A stretch of DNA of 31,844 nt, from assembly GCA_031835245.1 (NCBI GenBank), contig JAVKOQ010000507.1:1-31844 (forward strand), given 5' to 3'. The translations under genes and the position numbers were made by a program. Shown here in pieces: positions 1 through 9,380 of the stretch. Under the pieces are notes generated by a model that was given only the letters and a program-made list of their open reading frames with translations, did not search any database and was not told the origin of the DNA. This stretch comes from Balamuthia mandrillaris. Its lineage: Eukaryota; Discosea; Longamoebia; Balamuthiidae. The first letter of the stretch is position 1, and the number at the start of each line of letters is the position of its first letter.

Positions 1-2
1 AG

Positions 3-1516
3 GAGAAAGAGAAGGACAAGGACAAAGAAAAGGAGAAGGGAGAGGGTGACAAAGAGCGAGAAGAGGGAGGCAACAAAAGAAAAGTGGGTGGCAGGCACCG
101 CAAATCCAAGTCCAGTGGCGGTGACCTCTCCCGCCTCATTGCCAAAGAACGGGCTTCCTCAAGCGCAGCCAACTCCAAGACCATAGACGACGATGAGTTC
201 CATCTGCTCAAACGGTTACGCTCCGACGTGTCCTCCCAATCAGCGGACGGCCTCGCAGCAAGTAATCCTCCACAGCGGCCGTCTTCCACTTCTTCGCTAA
301 ACAATGAAACGGAAACAACAGCAAACCCGACGGTGGTGTCGAAGCAAGGTCACCGAGACATTGCAAAGTTGAGGAAGAAATGGAAGAGAAAGCTGAAGAA
401 GCGAGGCAACGGGGACGTGTTTGCTCAAGTGCAGCGGACATTGCTGGAGCAGACCCGGACGCCGAGTGACACCAAGACATACAACGTCAAGAAGATGTTA
501 ACCGACCTCGAAACTGCACAAAAGTACGAAGATAAGGTTGGTGTTATCCCTCTCTATTTGTTCTGGAACAATAAGAAGAACCGCTGACAACAAACCAAAA
601 GGAATGCATCATTCTGTTGTTTGGCAACATGATATTGGCGCTGGAGGCCAACAAACGGCGGATGGAAAAGGAGCAAGAACAAGAGAAAACGAACAGCGCT
701 GCCGCTTTGGAGAAAGAGCTGAAGAAGTACAACCAAAGGCTGGAGGAAGGCTCCAAAGAGAACACGGAGCAACTGACCTCTTTGCTGAAAGACCTGAAGA
801 AGTACAAACAAAAGGCAGCCGAGGAGGCGGAACGAGCCAACAACGCCGACAAGGAAAGGAAGAAACTGAAGCAAAGAGTGAAAGAATTGGAGAAGGAGAA
901 AGAAAAGGCCGACAAGAAGGAGAAAGGTTCGAGAATATGGCGAAAAGGCGGTCGAATAGAGAAAGAAGCTGGCGGAGGAACAAGTAAAGAAGAAAACAGT
1001 TTGCCCCAACCAACAACTTCCACTTCCAGTACAACGACAGCACCAATAAAGCAGCCACCACCGCTAGTCAGCAATGGATCAGGCTCGCTTACACGGCCAG
1101 CTACCCCCTCCACCACTCCCACGACTACAATGACAACCAACAACACTGCAGAAAACATTAACAACAAAGGCTCTGGTATTTCATCATCAGGAACAGCAGC
1201 AAACCTAGCTTCCTCTACTTCGGCAGTTCCAACTGGAGCTTCCGTTGCTCCTGAATCAAACGCGACGGTCACAACATTGAGTCCATCTTCTCCAACGTCC
1301 TCTCCTTCTTGCTCTTCCTCTTCATCGTCCTCCTCTTTGGAACCTTCATTGGAGCAGCGCCCTTCGTCGCCAACGGCAGGCTTCGATGACATCGATAAGG
1401 AGAAGGATGTGAACAAACTGAAGGAGGCGTTGCGGAAGGAAAAGAAGCGTATCGCTCAACTTGAGAAAGAACTGGCAGAAGCTAAAGAGAAAATCAAGAA
1501 GACCAGCAAAGGCTGA
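3..1516 (+). CDS. Coiled-coil protein, 5' end missing
   Basis: Family not recognised. The frame is open to the left edge, so the true start lies outside the window. Visible exons are 3-536 and 602-1516, joined in phase 0 over a 65 bp GT-AG intron (CAAAAG before the second exon). About 482 residues are seen. The N-terminal part is Lys/Glu-rich and low complexity; a basic patch (KLRKKWKRKLKKRG) is followed by a helical segment ending in ILLFGNMILALEANKRR. Then comes a long charged coiled coil (about residues 200-310), a Ser/Thr/Pro-rich linker, and a second short coiled coil (EKDVNKLKEALRKEKKRIAQ) that ends the protein with KKTSKG. No catalytic motif is seen. Within the coiled coil, roughly 930-1000, another frame also reads coiled-coil-like, so the model there is less certain. 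Role unknown; a scaffold is a guess. Confidence 0.75.
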
Positions 1517-1617
1517 GTGAGCGCACTATGCTCTTTTTCTCTCCATATTTCTCTTGTGTTATTATTTTCTATTAATTGAAAAAAAATTGTTGAACACAAC
1601 AGTTAATAGCTTCCGCT

Positions 1618-1662
<45 letters not shown>

Positions 1663-2017
1663 AAAAAAAAAATAGGCAAAGCTAATCCTGAAGGGGGGGG
1701 GGGGGTCAAGTAAGCAACACCCAACAGCCGGGTTGGAATAGAACATCTACCATCAAAAAGGGGAAAAACCTATTCTCCTCCCAAACTTACGTCAGAGAAG
1801 AGGATAATCTCTGCTGGCGTTTGTTTGTTGGTGATGGGTTTTGGAGGTGTTGTGGTACGATGGCTGAAGTTTTAAGGCAAATAATGGAAGAGTGGAGGGG
1901 CCTTCCCCAGGCAATGAGAAGAAGAATAGCGGATGAGTTGGTTGATTAGTCGGTCCGATTAGAAGAAGAGAGGAGAAGAGAAGGAGAGGAGGTAGCTAAT
2001 AGATGTACATTCAAAAA
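1517..2017. other. Intergenic stretch with repeats and a tiny ORF
   Basis: This lies between the 3' ends of two convergent genes. It holds a (GA)n tract at 1621-1659, a run of 13 G at 1693-1705, and a 29-codon plus-strand ORF at 1860-1949 (starts MAEVLRQIMEEW, ends RRRIADELVD). No convincing gene, RNA or poly(A) hexamer was identified. Confidence 0.6.
1621..1659. repeat. (GA)19 microsatellite
   Basis: An uninterrupted GA dinucleotide repeat just downstream of the coiled-coil gene. It reads GA on that gene's sense strand, unlike most intronic tracts in this window. Confidence 0.95.
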
Positions 2018-3127
2018 TTAAGAGTAAGGATCCTTCTCGTAAAAGAGCATGTAGGCTTTGCATCTAGAGACCTCCTCGTAGCTCACTAATCTACAGTACT
2101 CATCCGATATATACACCCATTGTCCGTCCGTTGCTGCAGATGAACCTGCTCCCACAGATGTTGCGCCTTCTCTTTGTTGATGGTCTTCCTCCTCCTCGGC
2201 TGGACTCTCAGAATCAGAAGGTGGAGAAGAGGGGTGTGGTTGAAAGGCGGGTTCCTTTCCGTTTTCGAGTTCCTCTTCCTTCTCCTGGCGCACTTTCCTC
2301 TCTAGAGCTTGCCGGACTTGCTGTGGCTGCAAGGCGTTCTGCAATAGTGTTTCCTCCATTTCGATACGCCGTTTGGCCGCCGCAACAAATTTTCTGTATT
2401 CCTCTTCGGAGGAAAAACCTCCTCTGCGCAGTAGCTTCCTATAGACTGTGTAATGTCCACCATGCGCATTGCCTTCATGAACAACTACTGCCACTAAGGA
2501 GTACCGCCATTCTTCGCCATTGACATTGTTGAAGATAGAAGCCTCCTCAGCGGCTTTCATCATTTCAGGGCTAAATGCTTGTTCCACCATGTCAGGAGAG
2601 AAGGCACTCAGGAACGGCATCACGCAGGAGCCCTTTGCCTTCCAGCTTTTGTCGATCCGCAAGGAGGAGGGAAACTTTACGTAGTCATTGCTCTTGGTGA
2701 ACTTTCCGTAAGAAGAGTGACCAGCTACCAACCGTCTGAAATGAAGGCAGAGGGCGCGCGGCAACCCTGAGAGCAATAACTGTTTCTCGGTCTTCCTCTT
2801 TGGGGTCTTTCCTTGGAGTTCCTTGGTTTTATCGTATAACGGCAGATTTTTTAGTTGAGCTTTAGTGAAGGTTTGCGTTGCGCTTATGGGTAAAAGAGGT
2901 GACTTGTTGTTGTTGGATCTCATCCAGTCGTGCAAATCACAAAAGTCGCAATGTACTCCTTCCAATGTCTCCTTTTCTGTGAACTGTTGCATGCAGTTCT
3001 CCAACAACAATTCGTAACTTCTGCTATATCTGTCACCATTATCTTTCGCGTTGGGATTAATAGCGAGGGAAAGGTCCAAAAAGACGTTCCGTTGCGCTGA
3101 CTAATGGTGGATTTGTGGTAAGAAAGA

Positions 3128-3172
<45 letters not shown>

Positions 3173-4026
3173 CCGATCAAAACAACCCAAACACTTGAGC
3201 GAGCTTTGCATTTCGCCGTGGAAGGGGCTATTGCGAACCTTTTGTGTCGAAGTGCTGCTACTACTCGCCGAAGGAGCATAACTTGGTTTGCGGATGGTAT
3301 CTACGGCATTCTCTTCCTGAATGAGAGTAAATAGGTGATGCATCAACTCTTGTGGATCCTTTAAAAGAAAGGAGGAAGTTATATACTATCCAACCATAAA
3401 AACAAATGGACAGGCACAAGAGAGAGAGAGAGAGAGTGAGAGAAACAAAAAAGGAATAAACCTGTTGCTCTCTTAAAGACGGAAATTTGCTGCTCAACTG
3501 AGTGCGGGTCAGAGGAGTTGGGTCCAGCAGCTCAGAACCAAGAGTCAAACCTTTTTTGTGTTGTTGTGACGTCTTGCGTCAGCACATGTATATCTTCTTA
3601 TCCCATTCTCTCTCCTCCTCTCTTGCCTCTGTTGGCTTCTCTCTTCGTCCTTTTTTTTTCCACATCCTTTTGTCCACTCGTTTTCTCTCTCTCTCTCTCT
3701 CCTCATTGTGACTAACGTACTGCGAATGGAACGGTTGAGCACTTGTGTTAAGCTGTGTTGAGGGGCTTGTGAGCCCAAATTATCCAGGTACACATGAAAG
3801 GAGGGCACACTGCTTAGGCTCTATTCTTGTTTTTTTGTTGTTGTTGTTTGATTATTTTGTAAGTTGTCTGAGTAAAAAAAACATCTTTAAAATAAATAAA
3901 TAAAATTAAATAAAAAATAAAAGGAAACTTGCAACAAAGAGAGCAGAAGGACTACTAAACCTGGAGCAGAACGTTGAGGTAGCAAGTGTTGCCCAAGTTC
4001 TTGATTCCAGCAAACACCGAAGTCAT
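2018..4026 (-). CDS. Ubiquitin carboxyl-terminal hydrolase, USP30-like
   Basis: A cysteine deubiquitinase of family C19. Five exons: 4026-3961, 3820-3721, 3550-3462, 3358-3173, 3100-2018; phases agree and give about 507 aa, near the length of animal USP30. Exon 1 carries the catalytic Cys box (GIKNLGNTCYLNVLLQ, about residues 7-22). The join of exons 3 and 4 makes the QQDPQEL box. The His box is HEGNAHGGHYTVYRK, and WVYISDEYCRLV plus AYMLFYEK close the fold. PFHG before LKCLGC and CLHFRRL also match USP30. Unlike animal USP30 there is no N-terminal membrane segment: the Cys box begins within 10 residues of the start, so a mitochondrial outer-membrane anchor is not supported. An acidic, Gln-rich insert of about 100 residues separates the His box from WVYISD. 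Introns 3 and 4 carry CT repeats on the sense strand. The substrate is unknown. Confidence 0.92.
3133..3169. repeat. (GA)n microsatellite in USP intron 4
   Basis: It lies in the last intron of the USP gene (3172-3101) and reads CT on the transcribed-sense strand, starting directly after the GTACTC donor. Confidence 0.95.
3420..3436. repeat. Short (GA)n tract in USP intron 3
   Basis: A short GA run within the intron 3461-3359; CT on the sense strand of the gene. Confidence 0.85.
3684..3700. repeat. Short (CT)n tract in USP intron 2
   Basis: CT on the plus strand, hence GA on the sense strand of the minus-strand USP gene, close to the donor of intron 3720-3551. It is one of the few intronic tracts with purine sense. 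Confidence 0.85.
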
Positions 4027-4516
4027 CTTTTGCTGGTCAAAACACGGAGAAAAAAAATAAAAAAATAAAAAAAGGCTAAAGCACGATTCGATGAAAGATT
4101 TTTGCGCTTCCTATTCTTTTTCGTTGGAATGTCTCGTCCTAAACGTAAAAACCAAAAAAAAAAGCTCGATGGGAGGGCAGGGTCAAAGATCCTCCCCTTA
4201 CTTATAGCAATACAAAGCGCAAGGAGTTCGTCTTGCAGAGTTCTTTCCTTTCTGTTTTGCTTTCTGAAGTTGTTTTGGTCTATTACAACTGCTCCGCTTC
4301 GTCCCCTCTTCTTCTCCTTCTTTATGCCTCTCCCCCTATTCAATTAGCTTTGTTGCTGGCCCTTTTTCCTGACTTTTTTTTTTGTTCCGCGGGCGCTAGG
4401 AAATGGCTGGTCCCGATCCCCAGCCAAGCTTTGTCGCTTGCTTGGACATTGAAGGCCAGAGATGGGATTTCCCTCTTTTACCGCTTGAGTATATACGCGA
4501 GGGGTCGCCAAGTTGT

Positions 4517-4524
4517 TGACGTCA
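4517..4524. promoter_or_regulatory. CRE-type palindrome TGACGTCA (distal)
   Basis: A perfect 8-bp cAMP-response/bZIP consensus palindrome, 75 bp upstream of the F-box gene start codon. A second copy starts exactly 21 bp further on, about two helical turns, so bound dimers would sit on the same face of the DNA. Binding is inferred from the motif only. Confidence 0.6.
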
Positions 4525-4537
4525 GAATTTATCTTCA

Positions 4538-4545
4538 TGACGTCA
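4538..4545. promoter_or_regulatory. CRE-type palindrome TGACGTCA (proximal)
   Basis: The second perfect TGACGTCA, 54 bp upstream of the F-box ATG at 4592. It is extended by an A before and a CGG after. Confidence 0.6.
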
Positions 4546-4591
4546 CGGGTTTATCAGGAAGAAAAGGAAGCAGCACAAGGGAGAAGCAAGC

Positions 4592-5726
4592 ATGCTGGAG
4601 GGGCTGGAGGCCGCAGAGGAAGGAGGGAGAGGGGAATGGGAGGACCTTCCCGAAGAGATCTTGCTCGTCGTGTTCTCGTTCCTCCAAGCGCAGCATTTAT
4701 GCCAGTCAGCTCAGGTGTGCTCCAAATGGAACCGTGTGGCCAGCGATGAGAGCCTGTGGCGTTGGCTCTACTTCCACAGCCCAGAGCTCGACGGACGTGA
4801 GAGGGACTGCAGATGGGACCCATTGAGCTGGCGCTACGCCTTTCGTGCCCGCTTCCTTGAGGAAAGCCGCACCCAAGGGGTCATTCGTGCCAGAAACAAA
4901 CAGATAGTCACATTAGAAACCAGGGCTAAACTATTAGAAGCGGAGCTCCATGAGTTGCTGCAGGACTTGGACTGCGTTGGGGAGGAGAACATGAAGAACG
5001 AGAAGGAGCTCCTCAGCACGCGTGCCAGGCTGGAGGACGCCTGCTACGAGCTCACCGAAAAGACGCAGAAACTCAACGAGCAGGCCCTTGAGCTGGAGGC
5101 CCTCAACGAGCGGCTGGACCACACCAAAGCGGAGCTGGAAAAGGAGGGCCTGAGGGCCTCCTCCCGGAAGCAGAAACTCAAGGCGGCTAAGGAGCATGTG
5201 GAGAAGGCAGATAAGACGGTCCTCTTGCTGAAAGAACGATGGAAAAAGGAGAGGCAGGCCAGAGAGGAGGTTTGTTGTTTTTTCAAACGCCTTGGCTTAT
5301 CTTCTTCATCTTCCGTTCTTTTCTTTCTCATCGTATGTATGTGTGTTGAACCAGTTGGAAGAGCTGTTAGCAAAGGAACGAGCAGAGCGGTTCAATTTGC
5401 GAAAGGAGCTTATGCAGGTCCTTCGCGAGATGACCAAACTAAAGGCCTCTCCCTCTGACACCACTGCTACTTCAACCAATAGTAGTACTACGAACGGCAC
5501 CCAACCATCTTCATCCGCTTCGTCCTCCGCAACAACAGCCACAACCGCATCGAACAACAGCAGTAGACCACCTCTGATCTCGGCACTGGCTTCGTTGGTT
5601 GGCGCTGCGAACAATAACGACAACAGCAGTGCTTCTTCACCGCCTTCCTCTCTATCATTGTCAGCTCCAACCGGAACGGGTGTAAGTGCGAAGCAACAGC
5701 TGTTCAAGCCGAAATGTAACTTTTGA
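4592..5726 (+). CDS. F-box protein with long coiled coil
   Basis: Probable substrate adaptor of an SCF ubiquitin ligase, by family knowledge. Two exons, 4592-5269 and 5355-5726, joined in phase 0 (GAG|GTTTGT ... CCAG|TTG), give about 349 aa. Residues about 15-60 are a typical F-box: WEDLPEEILLVVFSFL, then CSKWNRVASDESLWRWLY. From about residue 95 to 265 there is an unbroken Glu/Lys/Leu-rich coiled coil with Leu heptads. The last 100 residues are Ser/Thr/Asn-rich and low complexity, ending KPKCNF. No WD40, LRR or Kelch substrate domain is present, so the coiled coil may take that part. The first ATG in frame follows the CRE pair. The gene converges on eIF2B-beta with 177 bp between stop codons. 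Confidence 0.9.
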
Positions 5727-5903
5727 AAGCTGCCTCTCCACCTTGCCCATCCTCACCATCGTCATCGAATGCACATAAGAAAAAAAAAACACGTACGATA
5801 GTCCATAAAAGACAGAAACAAACCGGGATGTAGACGCGTCTAGGAGGCGTCTCGTCGGTATTTCTTTCTGTTTTTCTTTTTAAAACAATAATGGGCTTTC
5901 GTT

Positions 5904-6169
5904 TTAGAATAGGTTGTGGTCGGCCGGGTGGTAATACTCCGCCAACAGTCGATAGATGTATGATGGGTTGTGTCCTCCACTGCACCACAGCAAAGCATGT
6001 TGGTCGCCAGTTTTAAGAGAGAGTTTGAGAGGATAAAGAGAAACGTACATGTTTGTGATAAAGAGGGAGACCAGCTCAGGAGGTACATAGTCGAAGGCAG
6101 GGTTCTCAACATCGACGTGCTCTATTTCGCCTACAGCTTTGGTTTTTGCCAGTTATTAATCAGTGAGCA

Positions 6170-6258
<89 letters not shown>

Positions 6259-7479
6259 AGAAACGCCGACAAAGGAGCAAGAGGCAGGAATGGACAGAAG
6301 CAGCTACCTTCTTCAAACTTGAGTATAGAGCTAGGAGGATTGAGTTGATTGAAACTGTCTTGGTCGTAGGTTGGGTAGAGCGGAGAAAGCTTGTAGAGGC
6401 CGACAGTCACTACGAAGGGCACTTCATGGTGCTTTGCGGCCAATGCAAGCGCATGTGTGCCACTCAGTGCGATGAGCCCACCATTGGCCAGAACTTAAAA
6501 AGCAAAACAATACGAGATAATCAGCAAATCAATCAATTGAAAAACGGAGCCAAGTAGGAAAGAAAGTGCATACCAGCATGTGTGCCAACGATGACTTTGT
6601 TTACTCGTGCCATCATAGCAAATATGGCCGAATCGGGGATAAGAGTAGTTTCAATGCCAACTTTGGACATTGAAGCGGCCGTCTCTTGGCCGGTAAAGCT
6701 TGGGGCCGACTCCGCCACGATTATCTCAAATTTACGTTTCCTTGCCGCTGCCTTCAGAAACTCTTCCACTGTACGTGAAAGTCCGAATGTCATAATTACT
6801 TCGCTGTGTAGTCAAGGTTGACTGTGAGTATAAGAGAGGGTATTACGAAGGTAAAGAGGCATACTTTGCGTGAATGTGTTGAATGGCTTGATCAGCAATG
6901 TTACGGTAGAGGTTGCTTATTTCCTCGATGAGGTCGCTAATTGAGGTTTGCACTAGTGACTTCAAGTCTGTAGCGAACGGCAGGGACAAGTAAGTTAGAG
7001 GAAGGGAAGAGAGGAGGAGAGGAAGAGAGGAAGAGAGATGGCGAGCATATTTTACTGTAAGGTTTGGAGTAGTCTTCATCTCGATCATGCCCGAGCATTT
7101 GATAGAGGGTCGGCGTAGAGTTGAGGTCCTGCACACGATTCTGTATGTGATCATAGAGCTCTTCGCTATTACCCTCTTCCTCAGCCTTTTGAAAGGTAAC
7201 ATATTCCTCCCTGATGATGTACAGAACGCGTCTCACAATGTTTCCTATCGCCATTTCTTGTTTTAAAAAAAGAAGAAAAAGTCAGACTTGCTAAGTGATT
7301 GTGAGGCAAGGTAAAGAACGCTCAAAAAAAAAAAAATACCGAGCGGTTGGGCCTTAACCAGGAGCTTGCCAATCGTGGTGACACGGTTCATCATGTCTTG
7401 GGCAGAAGTCCAACGCGCGGCAGACACAACAACTGTTTTGTTGGTCACATTTTTAAGGGTTAAAAAGGAGGAGGAGGAG

Positions 7480-7517
<38 letters not shown>

Positions 7518-7731
7518 AGAAGAACGAATCAGGTAGCGGCGTACCCTTCATGACTTCAGCCGTAGCCACAGCCACGTTGTAGGAGCCAGTGAGCTCTCTC
7601 CGCCGGAGAGCGAGGATCACGCATTCAAACTTGCTGTCAAAGCCCTTGGAGATCAGCACATTCTTTTGTTTCTTGGTATGGGTGGTGATGGCGTTTGTTT
7701 TCAAGGCCTCCAGCTCTCCGCCCACTTCCAT
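5904..7731 (-). CDS. EIF2B2: Translation initiation factor eIF2B subunit beta
   Basis: A regulatory subunit of the decameric guanine-nucleotide exchange factor that recharges eIF2 with GTP. Eight exons: 7731-7545, 7432-7340, 7256-7056, 6967-6865, 6803-6574, 6493-6308, 6130-6049, 5979-5904; every phase agrees and gives 385 aa. Family landmarks in order: [50 protein letters not shown] (made only after splicing), [75 protein letters not shown] and the C-terminus [18 protein letters not shown]. The C-terminal half is the Rossmann-like domain shared with eIF2B-alpha and -delta. The start is the first ATG after an in-frame stop. Introns 1 and 6 hold CT repeats on the sense strand. At the last acceptor of exon 7, TGTAG was preferred over a nearby AAAG because it restores the family's E-G-E-I. 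Confidence 0.96.
6173..6260. repeat. Compound (GA)n repeat in eIF2B-beta intron 6
   Basis: About 88 bp of GA repeats with two or three GAA interruptions, filling half of the 177 bp intron 6307-6131. It reads CT on the sense strand. Confidence 0.95.
7481..7522. repeat. (GA)n repeat in eIF2B-beta intron 1
   Basis: GA tract following a GGA-rich stretch in intron 7544-7433; pyrimidine (CT) on the sense strand. Confidence 0.9.
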
Positions 7732-8025
7732 CTTTTCTTTCTCTTCTCTTCCTTTTTTTTTTTTCGTTTTTTTTCGATTCTTCACGATTTGCTACCAACT
7801 GCTTTCGATAATCGAGTGTCGGCAAATATTTTTGAAACCGATGGAAAGAAGAAAGCAGCTGCTGGCATTCAACTTCGGGTGGCGTTGAAACGATGAAAGA
7901 ACGACAGGCCATGTGGGTGGTGGTGTTACACTATACAATATGTATAAATAATAGAAGGTACATGAAAAACAAGTCTCCGAACGCAAAACAAAAAAGCAAA
8001 AAAGAGTTGGTTGGCCAAGTTCGCC

Positions 8026-8853
8026 TCAACGCTCCACATTGGTGCTGGTAGCCTTAGCGTTGTTGTTGAATTTGGTGCACGCGGAGAGAAGGTGTTTCCC
8101 TGTGTTGGCAAAGCTAGAGGGAACTGTGATGGCCTTGGCCAACAAGCCCGTGCATCGATAGCCATAGAAGTAGTAGCCCTCTCCCCACAGCTGCCCGTTC
8201 TTGCTCCAAAACCTGTAGTGGCCGTGCAGCCTGTCATTGCGGTAGTGTGCCTCGCTGCGCAGCTGCCCGTTGGAGTGCCACCACTTGCACTCCCCGTGGA
8301 CGATGCTGCCGCCCTTGTAGTTGGCACACCACTTGAGCTGTCCATTCTTGTACCAGAGCCTACGCGGGCCATGCAGCTGGCCGTCCACGCAGTACTTTTC
8401 GTGCCAGAGCTGCCCGTTGGGCCACCATTTGAGGCAGCGGCCATGCTCCTTGCCGTTCACGTATTGTTGCAGCTTGCGCAGCTGGCCATTCTCGTGCCAC
8501 TCTCGGTACTCTTCCAGGTGTTCTATTTGGGCCTCACGGGTCATGCGCTTTTGGATCTGCTCCAACACCTCGGCAGGGACCTGTTTCTTGGTGCCTTTGG
8601 TGAAGTTCTTGGCTGCTACGATGGCGCTGAGCTCCACCAGGGAGAGAGGTCCGTCGGTTGGATTAGTATTGTGAGAGCCGCTTCTCTCTCTCTGCTTTTG
8701 CGAAGGCACGACTGGCGGCGGGAGAGGGGCCTGATGGTTGGGGTCGTTGGTCCTGCCGTGGCGACTGCCCCTCCGACCGAACGGAGGCGAACCGTACGCA
8801 GAGGCTGCCTCCGTGTGAAGTCCTGGTCCTGATATGATACCAACCATCGCCAT
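8026..8853 (-). CDS. MORN_2 (YwqK-type) repeat protein
   Basis: A single-exon gene of 275 aa. From about residue 110 it carries five tandem repeats of about 22 residues, each centred on an aromatic pair plus NGQL: EWHENGQLRK, KWWPNGQLWH, LWYKNGQLKW, WWHSNGQLRS and FWSKNGQLWG, mostly separated by a G-x-x-HG turn. This is the MORN-variant repeat (MORN_2) also seen in bacterial YwqK-like proteins and expanded in many amoebae; the cellular role is not established. The first 70 residues are Pro/Ser/Arg-rich and disordered-looking. The ATG chosen (MAMVGIISG) is the first plausible in-frame one; a second is two codons on. Frequent CTG, AAC, GGC and CAC codons make it GC3-rich, which produces long antisense open frames. 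Binding partner unknown. Confidence 0.88.
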   Translation of the reverse strand: MAMVGIISGPGLHTEAASAYGSPPFGRRGSRHGRTNDPNHQAPLPPPVVPSQKQRERSGSHNTNPTDGPLSLVELSAIVAAKNFTKGTKKQVPAEVLEQIQKRMTREAQIEHLEEYREWHENGQLRKLQQYVNGKEHGRCLKWWPNGQLWHEKYCVDGQLHGPRRLWYKNGQLKWCANYKGGSIVHGECKWWHSNGQLRSEAHYRNDRLHGHYRFWSKNGQLWGEGYYFYGYRCTGLLAKAITVPSSFANTGKHLLSACTKFNNNAKATSTNVER

Positions 8854-9380
8854 TTTCTCTCTCCTTGTTCCACAGTGTACACAAAAAAAAAAGGTGGCTA
8901 AGAAAAGAAAAGCAAAAGGCTGCAAACAAAATACAAAAAAAACTCAGTTCACGACAAACCCATTCAGGCAACCCCTTTTTCTCTCGTTGACTTCTTGGAG
9001 GGTTTGAGGTGGGTAGACTTTTTTTTTAATCTTTTTGGGCAACCTCACATGCGTCTAATTTAATTGCCGGCAACATCGCTTTTAGGTATGTTGAACCCGG
9101 CTTGAGGGGTTAATTCAATGGAAAAAAGGAAAATTAATCAGAAAAAAGGTGAAAATCTGCCGCACAACTAACCAAGCCAAAAGATATTCTGTTGTTCTTC
9201 GCTCCAGAAGAGGTTAAGCTGGAGGGTTGGACATTGTTTTCCCGCTTGACTGTCTCCTTTGTGTCTCTGACCGTGTGTAACGCACAGCTTGCATCATTTT
9301 GTCGACATGATCAGCAGCGGATAGAATTGACCCTTCGCCAACATCTCTATCACTCCCTCAACAAAAAAAAAAGAATAAGG
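8854..9380. promoter_or_regulatory. Divergent intergenic region, MORN_2 / SDR genes
   Basis: 527 bp between the starts of the MORN_2 gene (minus) and the YeeZ-like gene (plus). It holds A and T homopolymer runs (near 8882, 9019 and 9365). No TATA box, RNA gene or conserved ORF was identified. Upstream frame extension of the plus gene has no ATG. Confidence 0.55.

Larger units (their letters stand above)
4027..4591. promoter_or_regulatory. Divergent promoter region, USP / F-box genes
   Basis: 565 bp between the starts of two divergent genes. The USP side is A-rich on the plus strand (about 4047-4080). The F-box side carries two perfect CRE palindromes (separate entries). No TATA box was noticed. 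Small open frames here look like chance. Confidence 0.6.

Noticed and set aside
3565-3585. TGACGTCT plus GCGTCA as a further CRE pair
   Set aside because: Imperfect and inside a USP intron, far from a start codon; likely chance.
6163-6348. Open frames encoding Arg-Glu or Ser-Leu dipeptide runs
   Set aside because: They are translations of the GA/CT microsatellites in all frames and occur wherever such tracts lie; they sit inside introns of well-supported genes.
8011-8832. 273-codon plus-strand ORF opposite the MORN_2 gene
   Set aside because: Antisense shadow of the repeat gene; hydrophobic low-information sequence with no motif.
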